This document shows, in pieces, positions 1 through 7,097 of a DNA stretch of 25,051 nucleotides; position 1 is the first letter of the stretch, and each line of letters starts with the position of its first letter. A program made the position numbers and the translations under genes. Origin of the DNA: JAUVUV01 sp964548275. GTDB taxonomy: Bacteria > Gemmatimonadota > Glassbacteria > GWA2-58-10. The notes beneath the pieces are model-generated. The model was not told the DNA's origin. It made no database searches and saw only the letters and a list, made by a program, of their open reading frames with translations. The stretch is taken from assembly GCA_964548275.1 (NCBI GenBank), contig CAZJQI010000062.1, positions 1 to 25,051 on the forward strand. The letters are read 5' to 3'.

Positions 1-276
1 CGCCCCTGTGTGTGAATCACTGAAATCCGTGATCCTGATTTCGGGTATCAAACCCTAACTGTATAATATAACACCCCCCTGTCTCCCCCCTTGATAGGGG
101 GGAATTGGAATGTTCCCCCTTGATAGGGGGGAATGGTGGCTCTCAAGCACGATCTGAAATAAGATCACCAGGTTTAAATCCCATTCTTTGCGATTTGTGA
201 AGGATGAAAATAAATATTGTATGTGGCAAACGGCAATGGATTGAACCCGCTTTTACGTGTGGATGGCCTGGAAAAA
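1..276. other. Non-coding stretch at the left edge
   Basis: No convincing reading frame crosses the left edge. Apart from the hairpin repeat at 85-134, an AT-rich patch near 61-70 and a run of ordinary sequence leading to the stop codon of the oxidoreductase gene, nothing is recognisable. No terminator with a T-run was found for the gene ending at 277. Confidence 0.5.
85..134. repeat. Two copies of a C-rich/G-rich hairpin repeat
   Basis: Two nearly identical units, at 85-105 and 115-134, start 30 bases apart. Each is itself an inverted repeat: a run of five or six C, the loop TTGATA, a run of six G, then AAT. A further CCCCCC run lies just upstream at 74-79. The repeat sits beyond the 3' end of the oxidoreductase gene and has no T-run, so it is not a classical terminator. 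It looks like an interspersed short palindromic element. Two copies without spacers of CRISPR type do not make a CRISPR array. Confidence 0.75.
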
Positions 277-1629
277 TCAGGCGAAACTGATCAGGTCGGC
301 GATTTTCACCGGTTTCTTTCTCTCGATACTCGTATATGCGGCGATACCGATAATCGAGCTCATGATCCCGTCTCTCATCCCTGCCTGCTGCCGCAGCTCG
401 TCTGACGTTCCCGGCTTGAAAAGCATGTCCTTGACCAATGTGTCAGAGCCTCCATGCCCACCTCTGACCCGCCGTGTTTCAAGCGGAACGACAGTGGCGC
501 CCTTGAAATTACGCCAGAGGCGGATATTGGTTCTGGGAGCCACGTTCCAGCTTTGGCGGTCGTAGTTGTGAAGTTCGAGGCGGCCCTTGCTGCCGTGAAA
601 GACAATATACTGCCCCTCCGTGGCCGCAGTGGCATTGAGGCTGTAGGTCACCAGTGTGCCGCTGGAGTATTTCACCTGCACGCTCATCGTGTCGTAGATA
701 TTGATTGCATTGCGGTACAAGCAGGCATCGCGGTAATAGCCATCCTCGGACTCGCAGTTTACATAAAGTTCCATAAAACGTTTGTTTTTGGTGATATCCC
801 AGTACAGATCGCATTTTTGCTTGTGGGCACACAGGCGACAGTTGAGGTGGCGGAACGGCCCGTTGCGGCCGTACTTGTTCAGATCACCATAAGCCATGAC
901 CTCCACCGGTTCGGCATCCAGCCACCAGTTGAGCTGGTCGAAATGGTGCGAGGCCTTGTGACAAAGCAGCGTGCCGGAACATTGCTTGAGCCCGTGCCAC
1001 CTTCGGAAATAGGAGGCTCCGTGGTCCAGGTCGAGAAATTCAGCATAGTCAGCCGAATAGATCTCGCCGATCTCGCCGGCCATCAGAAGCTCTTTTGCTT
1101 TCATCGAGCTCTGGCCGTAGCGGGCGTTGAAAGTGACATTGAGCTTCCGGCCCGTTCTCTTGCACGTGTCGATAATCGACTGGGCCTGCTCGGCATCAGT
1201 GCAGAGCGGTTTCTCGCTGATCGCATCACAGCCCAGCTCCATTGCCCGGGTCACGTATTTTGCATGGTAGGCGTCCACTGTGGTAACGATAACAGCATCT
1301 GGCCGGGTGGAGCGAATCATCTGGTCGAAATCAGTGAAAGTTGGAATGTGGCTGCCGATCTTTCTGCGGGCATAATCCACCCGCTTGGAATTGATATCAC
1401 AAAGGCCGACCATCTCCAGATAATCCCCGGAGTCTCTGACAAGGGATTCTCCCCACGTGCTGGTACCGCGGCTTCCTGTACCTACCAGGGCGACACGGGT
1501 CTTTTTTACCTCAGGAGGTACCGCAGCAGAGAGCGGCCCGGCCACTGTAATCGCACCCAGGGCTGCGGCTGAAACAGAGGATTTCCTGATAAACTCTCTC
1601 CGGGACATATTTCCAGCATGTTTTGTCAT
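277..1629 (-). CDS. Gfo/Idh/MocA-family oxidoreductase with Tat signal
   Basis: Predicted exported NAD(P)-dependent sugar or sugar-acid oxidoreductase of 450 aa. Residues 8-16 (SRREFIRKS) form a twin-arginine motif followed by an Ala-rich stretch to about residue 36. The Rossmann fold begins at VALVGTGSRG (46-55), and the EKP motif typical of the family is at 139-141. The HHFD stretch (228-231) fits the family's substrate-site His region. A cysteine group (C264, C267, C273, C292, C303) lies in the C-terminal half and could bind a metal. The ATG start has an AGGAG site 6 bases upstream (1636-1640). It lies downstream of two secreted carbohydrate-active proteins but has its own promoter at 1700-1728. 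The exact substrate cannot be read from sequence. Confidence 0.9.
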   Translation of the reverse strand: MTKHAGNMSRREFIRKSSVSAAALGAITVAGPLSAAVPPEVKKTRVALVGTGSRGTSTWGESLVRDSGDYLEMVGLCDINSKRVDYARRKIGSHIPTFTDFDQMIRSTRPDAVIVTTVDAYHAKYVTRAMELGCDAISEKPLCTDAEQAQSIIDTCKRTGRKLNVTFNARYGQSSMKAKELLMAGEIGEIYSADYAEFLDLDHGASYFRRWHGLKQCSGTLLCHKASHHFDQLNWWLDAEPVEVMAYGDLNKYGRNGPFRHLNCRLCAHKQKCDLYWDITKNKRFMELYVNCESEDGYYRDACLYRNAINIYDTMSVQVKYSSGTLVTYSLNATAATEGQYIVFHGSKGRLELHNYDRQSWNVAPRTNIRLWRNFKGATVVPLETRRVRGGHGGSDTLVKDMLFKPGTSDELRQQAGMRDGIMSSIIGIAAYTSIERKKPVKIADLISFA

Positions 1630-1699
1630 GGCTCACTCCTGGATTAAGGCTTTATAAGGAAAGCAGTGGATCAACTTTTTGCATAAGGCGTGGTTTCCA

Positions 1700-1728
1700 A
1701 ATATAGATAAACAGATGGAGGTTATCAA
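1700..1728 (-). promoter_or_regulatory. Sigma70-like promoter for the Tat oxidoreductase
   Basis: Read on the minus strand, TTGATA (1723-1728), a 17-base spacer and TATATT (1700-1705) each match the -35 and -10 consensus at five of six positions. It lies in the 158-base gap upstream of the ATG at 1629 and gives a leader of about 65 bases. Confidence 0.5.
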
Positions 1729-1787
1729 ATGTTTAAATTACTTGCTCCGGCCTTTGCCGTTTCGAGCATTCCGCCCGGATGAATCCG

Positions 1788-3443
1788 CTATTTTCTCCCG
1801 TACGGCGGCTGCTCCCACGCGGCGACCCGGATCGTGATCACCTTGCCCGGCTCGACCGATACCTCGAGCCCGCGCACGAGTTCTGCTCCGAGGAATAACT
1901 GCTTTTCTTGCCCGATACTCACCTCGTAGAGCCTGTCCGAGTTCACGGCGAACCACTCCGGGAACTCGTTAAGCCGGGGATAGTTTACCGGCATGTTGAA
2001 ATGCGCCCTGTGCCTTGGGTAATCGAAATGCACCAGACCGCGCCAGGGCTTTTCGGACTCTAACGTTACCAGAATACCCCTGTCTCCATCAACAGCGCCG
2101 AGCCGAATATCCTCGCGCCAGTTTTCCAGCCAGCAGCCCCGGCTTTTCATCAGAGCATACATCAGCGCAGTACGCACGTAGTTGCCATCCCCGTACCAGT
2201 CCTCGATTATGCCATCCTGGCGCTGGCGAGCCAGAAACCGGGAAACGCAATTATCGAGCACGCGGAAAGTACGCTCCTCGGGCAGGCGGTTGAGAAACAC
2301 AATGGCGCTTTCGATTGCGTCCGAATAGGCGTTGGAGCCCCAGCCCCTTCCGCCGCCGTCAGGATCGTCCAGGTAGGTCGGCTTGTCCGTGACCGCTTTC
2401 AGCGCCCGTTTAACTGCATGCAGGAACCGTTGCTCTCCGGTAATCAGCCAGGCGATGTAAACGGAGTTGAACATATAGCCCCAGCAGTGCGCATGCAAAC
2501 TGTCAATCGGCTGGCCGTCCAGGCCGATACTCATCATCCAGACACCGTCCCTGTTGAGTCCACAGTCCAGCAGATAATGGATCAGATCGGATAGCGGTTT
2601 TTTGAATTTTCCGTATGCAGGGTTGCCGGTCTGTTTCAGGTAAAAAACCAGCTCGGCCAGGCCTCCGGCGATTTCGTTGCCGTGGTCGTTGAGGCGGAAT
2701 TCTTTAGCCGCAGGCTGCGTTTTCTCCAGGTCCCAGACATGCGCCGGCAGGCCGCCTGAGGCTGGTATGACTTCCTCGAAATAAAACTCCCCGATCCTCA
2801 GGGCCTGCTCGATATAGCGGGACTCGCCGGTGCAGTAAGCCAGGCGTGAGAGCACCTGAAGGAACTCGCCGTTGACCTCAGCCTCGAGCGAGGGAATGCG
2901 CCCGGCCTTGGGGCTGACATAGGGCGCATGCGCTATCATATCATCCGCAATACCTAGCATTCTCTCGTACCAGGCGCCCCGGCCCAGAAGCTCGGTGAGC
3001 GGGAGCAGCCCGTCCTTGGCGTATTCGCAGGAACCGAATATTACCCGGTCGAGATCCAGCTTCCTGTCTGCGAATCCCGCACCACCTGGCAGGACATTGT
3101 CCGAGAGCATGCCCACCCGAGTCGAGTAGCGGATTTCGTTGCGCAGGATCTCATGCATTGTATCGTGGTAGAGGGGCCGGTCAGTGAACCAGGCAGCCAT
3201 TACCAGGAACGGGTAGAGATCAGCCGCTGAGTCGCGGACGAACCAGGCAGGCTGCTTTCCGGTTCGCGGCAGGAGGCCGGTGACCGTGTCCCGGCGCTCA
3301 AGCCAGGCGTGAAGCACCCTCCTGCTGCGAACCAGGGCCTCCTGCGCCTGTGCGCCGTTGCGGCGGGCGGTTTCAACCGAATATGCAAACAAACTGGAGA
3401 TAGACAAGCTGGAAAATATAGCGAGCAATATGATTCGTCTCAT
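1788..3443 (-). CDS. Secreted (alpha/alpha)-barrel glycosidase-like protein
   Basis: Protein of 551 aa with a short Sec signal (residues 1 to about 20, ending SSLFA). Repeated helical pairs rich in Trp, His and Asp between about 60 and 435 (for example WFVRDSAADLYPF, 67-79; LNDHGNEIAGGLAEL, 251-265; HAHCWGYMFNSVYIAWLITG, 317-336) resemble six-hairpin or (alpha/alpha)-toroid glycosidases and lyases. A beta-rich tail follows at about 445-551. I cannot assign a CAZy family or substrate. The frame also allows a GTG start at 3449, but that overlaps the GGAG ribosome site; ATG at 3443 has GGAG five bases upstream and is preferred. It follows the GH28-type gene by 54 bases, probably in one transcript, which suggests a role in pectin-like glycan breakdown. 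Confidence 0.75.
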   Translation of the reverse strand: MRRIILLAIFSSLSISSLFAYSVETARRNGAQAQEALVRSRRVLHAWLERRDTVTGLLPRTGKQPAWFVRDSAADLYPFLVMAAWFTDRPLYHDTMHEILRNEIRYSTRVGMLSDNVLPGGAGFADRKLDLDRVIFGSCEYAKDGLLPLTELLGRGAWYERMLGIADDMIAHAPYVSPKAGRIPSLEAEVNGEFLQVLSRLAYCTGESRYIEQALRIGEFYFEEVIPASGGLPAHVWDLEKTQPAAKEFRLNDHGNEIAGGLAELVFYLKQTGNPAYGKFKKPLSDLIHYLLDCGLNRDGVWMMSIGLDGQPIDSLHAHCWGYMFNSVYIAWLITGEQRFLHAVKRALKAVTDKPTYLDDPDGGGRGWGSNAYSDAIESAIVFLNRLPEERTFRVLDNCVSRFLARQRQDGIIEDWYGDGNYVRTALMYALMKSRGCWLENWREDIRLGAVDGDRGILVTLESEKPWRGLVHFDYPRHRAHFNMPVNYPRLNEFPEWFAVNSDRLYEVSIGQEKQLFLGAELVRGLEVSVEPGKVITIRVAAWEQPPYGRK

Positions 3444-3465
3444 AATCACTCCGCTGATTTTAATT

Positions 3466-3488
3466 TGGGCGGAGCAAGCGTCCGCCCA
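3466..3488 (-). repeat. Strong intercistronic hairpin
   Basis: TGGGCGGA (3466-3473) and TCCGCCCA (3481-3488) form a perfect 8-bp stem with a 7-base loop. It lies between the stop of the GH28-type gene (3498) and the start of the next gene (3443). No T-run follows on the minus strand, so a classical intrinsic terminator is unlikely; an mRNA-stabilising or processing hairpin is more plausible. Confidence 0.6.
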
Positions 3489-3497
3489 GAGCCTTGT

Positions 3498-5132
3498 TCA
3501 ACGGTTGCCGCTTTGAAAAAGAACGGATTTGGACACACCGGGTGCGAACTCGAATTTTTCTTTCAGCCCGCTCAGGTCATTGCCGACTGCGCTCACATCC
3601 GAGGTCTCGCCCTCAAGGCGCAGGAAAGAGCGCGAGGCCGTGTGGGGCCGGCAGCCGCGAATGAGCGCTCCCCGGACATTCCTCAGCATGATGGTCCGTC
3701 CAGCGCCACCGGTTTTTTTCTCCTCGGAGAAACCGTCGAGGTAAAGGTTTTTCACGTCGTCGAAAACCATCGCCGGACGCTGTTCCTGCCCTGCCACCTC
3801 GAGATCGATATTGCTGATGCGAAGGCCGTCCACGTGGCGGCAGAAAAATCCCCATGCGGGCAGGGTGCCGAACCTGCTGGCATCGGGGTATCCATCCTCC
3901 TGCTCAGGAAGCACCTTTTCAGCATCTTCTGTGGTGCCGCCCCCAGGGAACCTCATGCGTATGTTGCTTAGAGTGACATTCTCGATTGCGTGGCCAGGTA
4001 TACCGAGTATCGAGCAGCCTAAAGTGTCAAGCTCGGTGGCGATAATATTGCTGATCACCACATTGCGAAAAATGCCCACACCTGGTTTCTCCACCCCTTC
4101 AGTGTGGGGCCGGGCGCGGTTTCCCAGGCGCAGGAACAGGGGTGACCGCACGCCTTTCATGGTGATATTGGACACGGTGATATTCTCGAGCGTTCCACCG
4201 TCTACCATCTCCAGCGACAATCCTGTACTGCCCAGATTGTAACCGTAAAAACCTTTCCCCCTATGGTGCGAGTTGATCGTACAGTTGCTGATCGTGATAT
4301 TCTTGAACCCACCGGTGCTCTCTGTGCCCATCTTGATAGCGTTGCAGCGGCTACCGAGAACACAGTTTGTAATAGTGACATTCTCTGTGACCCGGGGTCC
4401 GGTACTCTTGAGTGTCAATGCATCGTCATCGCTATTACCCCAGCAGTCGGAGACTGTCACATTACTGCAGCAGTCTATGTCGATCATGTCGTTATTGTAG
4501 GTGCTGTGGTTCCAGACATGGATGCCGCGTATAGTTACAAAGCTGCAGGCCAGGTATTGCTGCATCCACATAGGGGAGTTACGCATGCGCACGTTTTCTA
4601 TCTGTACGTATCGGCATTCCACGAACCGTATCACGTAAGGGCGGTTTCCGTACTGGCGCCACTGCCAGTGTTCGCCCTGCCCGTCTATGGTGCCGTAGCC
4701 GGTGATCCCGATATTTTCCTGCCTTTCGGCGTAGATCAGGGCCTGGGACACATAGTTGTCTGTGTAAGACTTGAATTTGGGCCAAATATGGGGGTAGTGG
4801 GTGCTGTCTGGGCTGGCGAGCAGAGTTGCTCCCTTTTCCAGGTGAAGGGTCATATTGCTTTTGAGTATAATCGTGCCGCTGATATATTTCCCCGGCGGGA
4901 AATATACTGTTCCGCCTCCTGCCACGCTTGCCTGGTCAATAGCCCGCTGGATCGCCCGGGTATCTTTAACCACTCCATCGCCTGCTGCCCCGTAATTTCG
5001 AACATTGTAAAGGACATCTTTCACCGGTACAGTGGATTTTGCCTGCCCGGGACCAGCGAGTGATTCACCTTTTCCGAAAACCCCGAGCCAGATAACCAGG
5101 CTCAGGAGCAAAAGAAGATAAAATACGCGCAT
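3498..5132 (-). CDS. Secreted glycoside hydrolase family 28-type beta-helix protein
   Basis: Protein of 544 aa with an N-terminal signal peptide (hydrophobic 4-19). Residues 41-110 carry the pectate-lyase-3-like entry motif (VRNYGAAGDGVVKDT, GGGTVYFPPGKY). The parallel beta-helix follows with many xITISNCxI-type turns. GH28 acids are recognisable: NNDMIDID (213-220, for NTD) and SDDDALTLKS (234-243, for the DD motif). The usual GHG catalytic His motif reads RCN (262-264), followed by AIKMGTES. Family members act on polygalacturonate or rhamnogalacturonan by inverting hydrolysis. With the His missing, the specificity may differ or the protein may be a relative outside classical polygalacturonases. 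The ATG start has AGGAGAGG four bases upstream. A weak hairpin (5184-5198) sits in its leader. Confidence 0.85.
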   Translation of the reverse strand: MRVFYLLLLLSLVIWLGVFGKGESLAGPGQAKSTVPVKDVLYNVRNYGAAGDGVVKDTRAIQRAIDQASVAGGGTVYFPPGKYISGTIILKSNMTLHLEKGATLLASPDSTHYPHIWPKFKSYTDNYVSQALIYAERQENIGITGYGTIDGQGEHWQWRQYGNRPYVIRFVECRYVQIENVRMRNSPMWMQQYLACSFVTIRGIHVWNHSTYNNDMIDIDCCSNVTVSDCWGNSDDDALTLKSTGPRVTENVTITNCVLGSRCNAIKMGTESTGGFKNITISNCTINSHHRGKGFYGYNLGSTGLSLEMVDGGTLENITVSNITMKGVRSPLFLRLGNRARPHTEGVEKPGVGIFRNVVISNIIATELDTLGCSILGIPGHAIENVTLSNIRMRFPGGGTTEDAEKVLPEQEDGYPDASRFGTLPAWGFFCRHVDGLRISNIDLEVAGQEQRPAMVFDDVKNLYLDGFSEEKKTGGAGRTIMLRNVRGALIRGCRPHTASRSFLRLEGETSDVSAVGNDLSGLKEKFEFAPGVSKSVLFQSGNR

Positions 5133-5229
5133 TTTTCCTCTCCTTTCATGGCGGAATGCGCAAGGATCAGCAAAGAGAACCCTGCTCCTTATGGGAGCGG
5201 CAAACCAGATTCGGATTATGTCAAGAAAT

Positions 5230-5249
5230 AAATATCAGATAAGATATTT
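5230..5249. repeat. AT-rich inverted repeat upstream of the GH28-type gene
   Basis: AAATATC (5230-5236) and GATATTT (5243-5249) form a perfect 7-bp inverted repeat with a 6-base loop. It lies just upstream of a TTGACA hexamer (minus strand, 5219-5224) in front of the GH28-type gene. Its position fits a regulator-binding site, but no -10 element at proper spacing follows the TTGACA, so this is tentative. Confidence 0.35.
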
Positions 5250-5277
5250 CTTTTAAATTTATTCTGTCGATATGCGC

Positions 5278-5304
5278 AAAAAAACCCCCGACAGATTTCG
5301 GGGG
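5278..5304 (-). terminator. Intrinsic terminator of the CBS/2PGK/PGM-like operon
   Basis: On the minus strand a 7-bp stem CCCCCGA/TCGGGGG (5298-5304 with 5285-5291, 6-base loop) is followed directly by seven T (5284-5278). It begins about 36 bases after the stop codon at 5340, as expected for a rho-independent terminator. Confidence 0.9.
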
Positions 5305-5339
5305 CTTAAAAAGAAAGTGATTAAGGGCAAAAATAGAAA

Positions 5340-7097
5340 TCAGCGGCTGTTAGCAAAAAGCGGCCTGCCTTTCATGCCTTTATTGACTTCCTCGATTTCC
5401 TTGCCGAACAGCAGGGTGAGGAATGTGGGCGCCACGTCACTCAGGGTCCCGTCATCCCGCAGCTTTGTTGTCTTAGGGCCGATAATGAAAAGCGGCACTT
5501 TGTTGGCAGTGTGGAACGTGTTCGGCTCGCCGTCCTCGGTGATCATTTCCTCGATATTGCCGTGGTCTGCGGTGATCATTACAAATCCACCTTTCTCCCG
5601 CACAGCGGTGACTATCCGCTCCAGAGCCTTATCCACAGCCATCATGGCCAGGATGCCCGCACTCACATCGCCGGTATGACCCACCATGTCCGGGTTGCAG
5701 AGATTGATCAGCAGAACGGTTTTGGAGTCGCTTTCATTAATAATATCCACGACTTTATCGGTTAAACTCTCGATTTCTATTTTCGGATATTTCCGGTAAG
5801 GCTCGAACTTGTATCCTTTTTCGCCCTTATGCTGGTCGAACTCCTTGATATAACGGCGAACCTCTGGAGGCAGGGGCAGGGTAACTCTCTCCTCCCCGGC
5901 CAGGGGATCGCCGACCTTGTTGCCGGAGAGCAGGGTCAGGGCCTTGGCTTTGTCAATTCCGCTCACCCGCCACTGGTTGTAGCCATGGTTGGAAAGCACT
6001 TTCCCGAAGCTGATATCCTGGACCGGCTCGCGGAAAGCAACCGGACAGTTCATACCGCGGTAGTATTCCACCAGCCCGATGATATGAAGGGTGTCGTAGT
6101 GAAGGTCAGGGCGGTTTTTCCAGCGCTGAAAACGTTTCAGGCCGCTGTAGGTATCATCAGGGGAATTTCTGAGCCTTTCGGTTAGGTCGATTACCGGTTC
6201 CACCAGCATGCGCATCAGAAATTCCCCCCTGTCTTTCCGGAAATTCCAGTGGATCAGCACATCGTGGTTGTCCACTCCATGGTAGTCACCGAGCACGGTG
6301 GGGGTGACATATTGGTCTGTCAGGCTCTTGTCGTAAGCTGCTTTTAGTGTTTCCTCGGCGTCATCCATCCTCGGGCCCTGGCCCTCGATAACCGCGCGGA
6401 AAGTAGCCTCGGTCTTGTACCAGCTCTCGGCGCTGCGGTTCATCGTAATATCGCGGCCGCCTATCGTGGCTATCTTGAAATCGACTTTTTGTTGGCCGAT
6501 AATCTCGCTGGCTTTGGCCTCCAAATCTTCGAGAAAGCGCGGTGCGCTGAACGGCGGAGTTCCCCGGCCGTCAGAGAAGTAATGGATCACGATTTTTTTT
6601 GCGCCGCGCTGGACAATCCGGCGCAGGATCGCATAAAGATGGAGAACATGGCTGTGTTCCTGGTTGTTTGAAACCAGGCCCATCAGGTGAACCGAGCTGT
6701 TATGAGCCACGGCATAGTCGATAGCCTCATCGATCACGGGGTTGACCATCACCCCGTCATTGATCGCGCTGTTCATCTGGTGCATCGGATGAATATAATC
6801 CACTCCGCTGAGCACCTCGTGCCCTACGGCAGTCGAGCCTTTGGCCCCCTCGGGCATGCCCACTTTCGGCCCTACGGCGACAAGTTCGGTGTAGCTGGTT
6901 TCGGCAAAAAACCTGCTCGTACCCGAATAACCTGGAACATCGCCATGGCTGGAACGCAGATCATCGAGAAACGGGGTTCTGGCCAGGACCACACAGTTAT
7001 ATGCCTCTTCTTCTCCGATCCCGCAGCCGTCGAGAATAATCAGAGCGCTGGGGCCGTTAAAGGAGGGTAACTTGGCGCCGCGTGCGGGGGGACTCAT
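5340..7097 (-). CDS. BPG-independent phosphoglycerate mutase-like enzyme, altered active site
   Basis: Alkaline-phosphatase-superfamily protein of 585 aa with the two-domain plan of cofactor-independent phosphoglycerate mutase (usually about 510 aa). Metal ligands are kept: D23 (DGCG), D470 and H474 (NPDMVGHTGD), D511 and H512 (TADHGN), H529 (FHTANKVP). Transferase-domain residues H148 (HSH), R215, R221, R287 and R290 (FRKDR) and a Lys equivalent (K383) are also present. The nucleophile motif, normally GNSEVGH, reads GSTAVGH (87-93), so Thr89 replaces Ser. The substrate motif DGRDTPP reads DGRGTPP (176-182). There is extra length around 295-350. The start ATG overlaps the stop of the upstream kinase gene (ATGA), so translation is probably coupled. 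It may interconvert 3- and 2-phosphoglycerate, or act as a phosphatase or mutase on a related compound. Confidence 0.85.
   Translation of the reverse strand: MSPPARGAKLPSFNGPSALIILDGCGIGEEEAYNCVVLARTPFLDDLRSSHGDVPGYSGTSRFFAETSYTELVAVGPKVGMPEGAKGSTAVGHEVLSGVDYIHPMHQMNSAINDGVMVNPVIDEAIDYAVAHNSSVHLMGLVSNNQEHSHVLHLYAILRRIVQRGAKKIVIHYFSDGRGTPPFSAPRFLEDLEAKASEIIGQQKVDFKIATIGGRDITMNRSAESWYKTEATFRAVIEGQGPRMDDAEETLKAAYDKSLTDQYVTPTVLGDYHGVDNHDVLIHWNFRKDRGEFLMRMLVEPVIDLTERLRNSPDDTYSGLKRFQRWKNRPDLHYDTLHIIGLVEYYRGMNCPVAFREPVQDISFGKVLSNHGYNQWRVSGIDKAKALTLLSGNKVGDPLAGEERVTLPLPPEVRRYIKEFDQHKGEKGYKFEPYRKYPKIEIESLTDKVVDIINESDSKTVLLINLCNPDMVGHTGDVSAGILAMMAVDKALERIVTAVREKGGFVMITADHGNIEEMITEDGEPNTFHTANKVPLFIIGPKTTKLRDDGTLSDVAPTFLTLLFGKEIEEVNKGMKGRPLFANSR

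Noticed and set aside
85..134. CRISPR array
   Set aside because: There are only two units, they are self-palindromic C/G runs, the interval between them is about 9 bases, and no cas gene is nearby.
454..1572. Long plus-strand open frame (372 aa) opposite the Tat oxidoreductase
   Set aside because: It lies entirely antisense to a clear Gfo/Idh gene, has no family motifs or ribosome site, and is explained by the codon bias of the real gene.
4263..5063. Plus-strand open frame (266 aa) opposite the GH28-type gene
   Set aside because: It is a Val/Ile-rich mirror of the repeated beta-helix codons on the other strand, with no recognisable domain.
5219..5224. TTGACA hexamer upstream of the GH28-type gene as a -35 element
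   Set aside because: The sequence 16-18 bases downstream is GC-rich and has no -10-like hexamer; the promoter of this gene could not be fixed.
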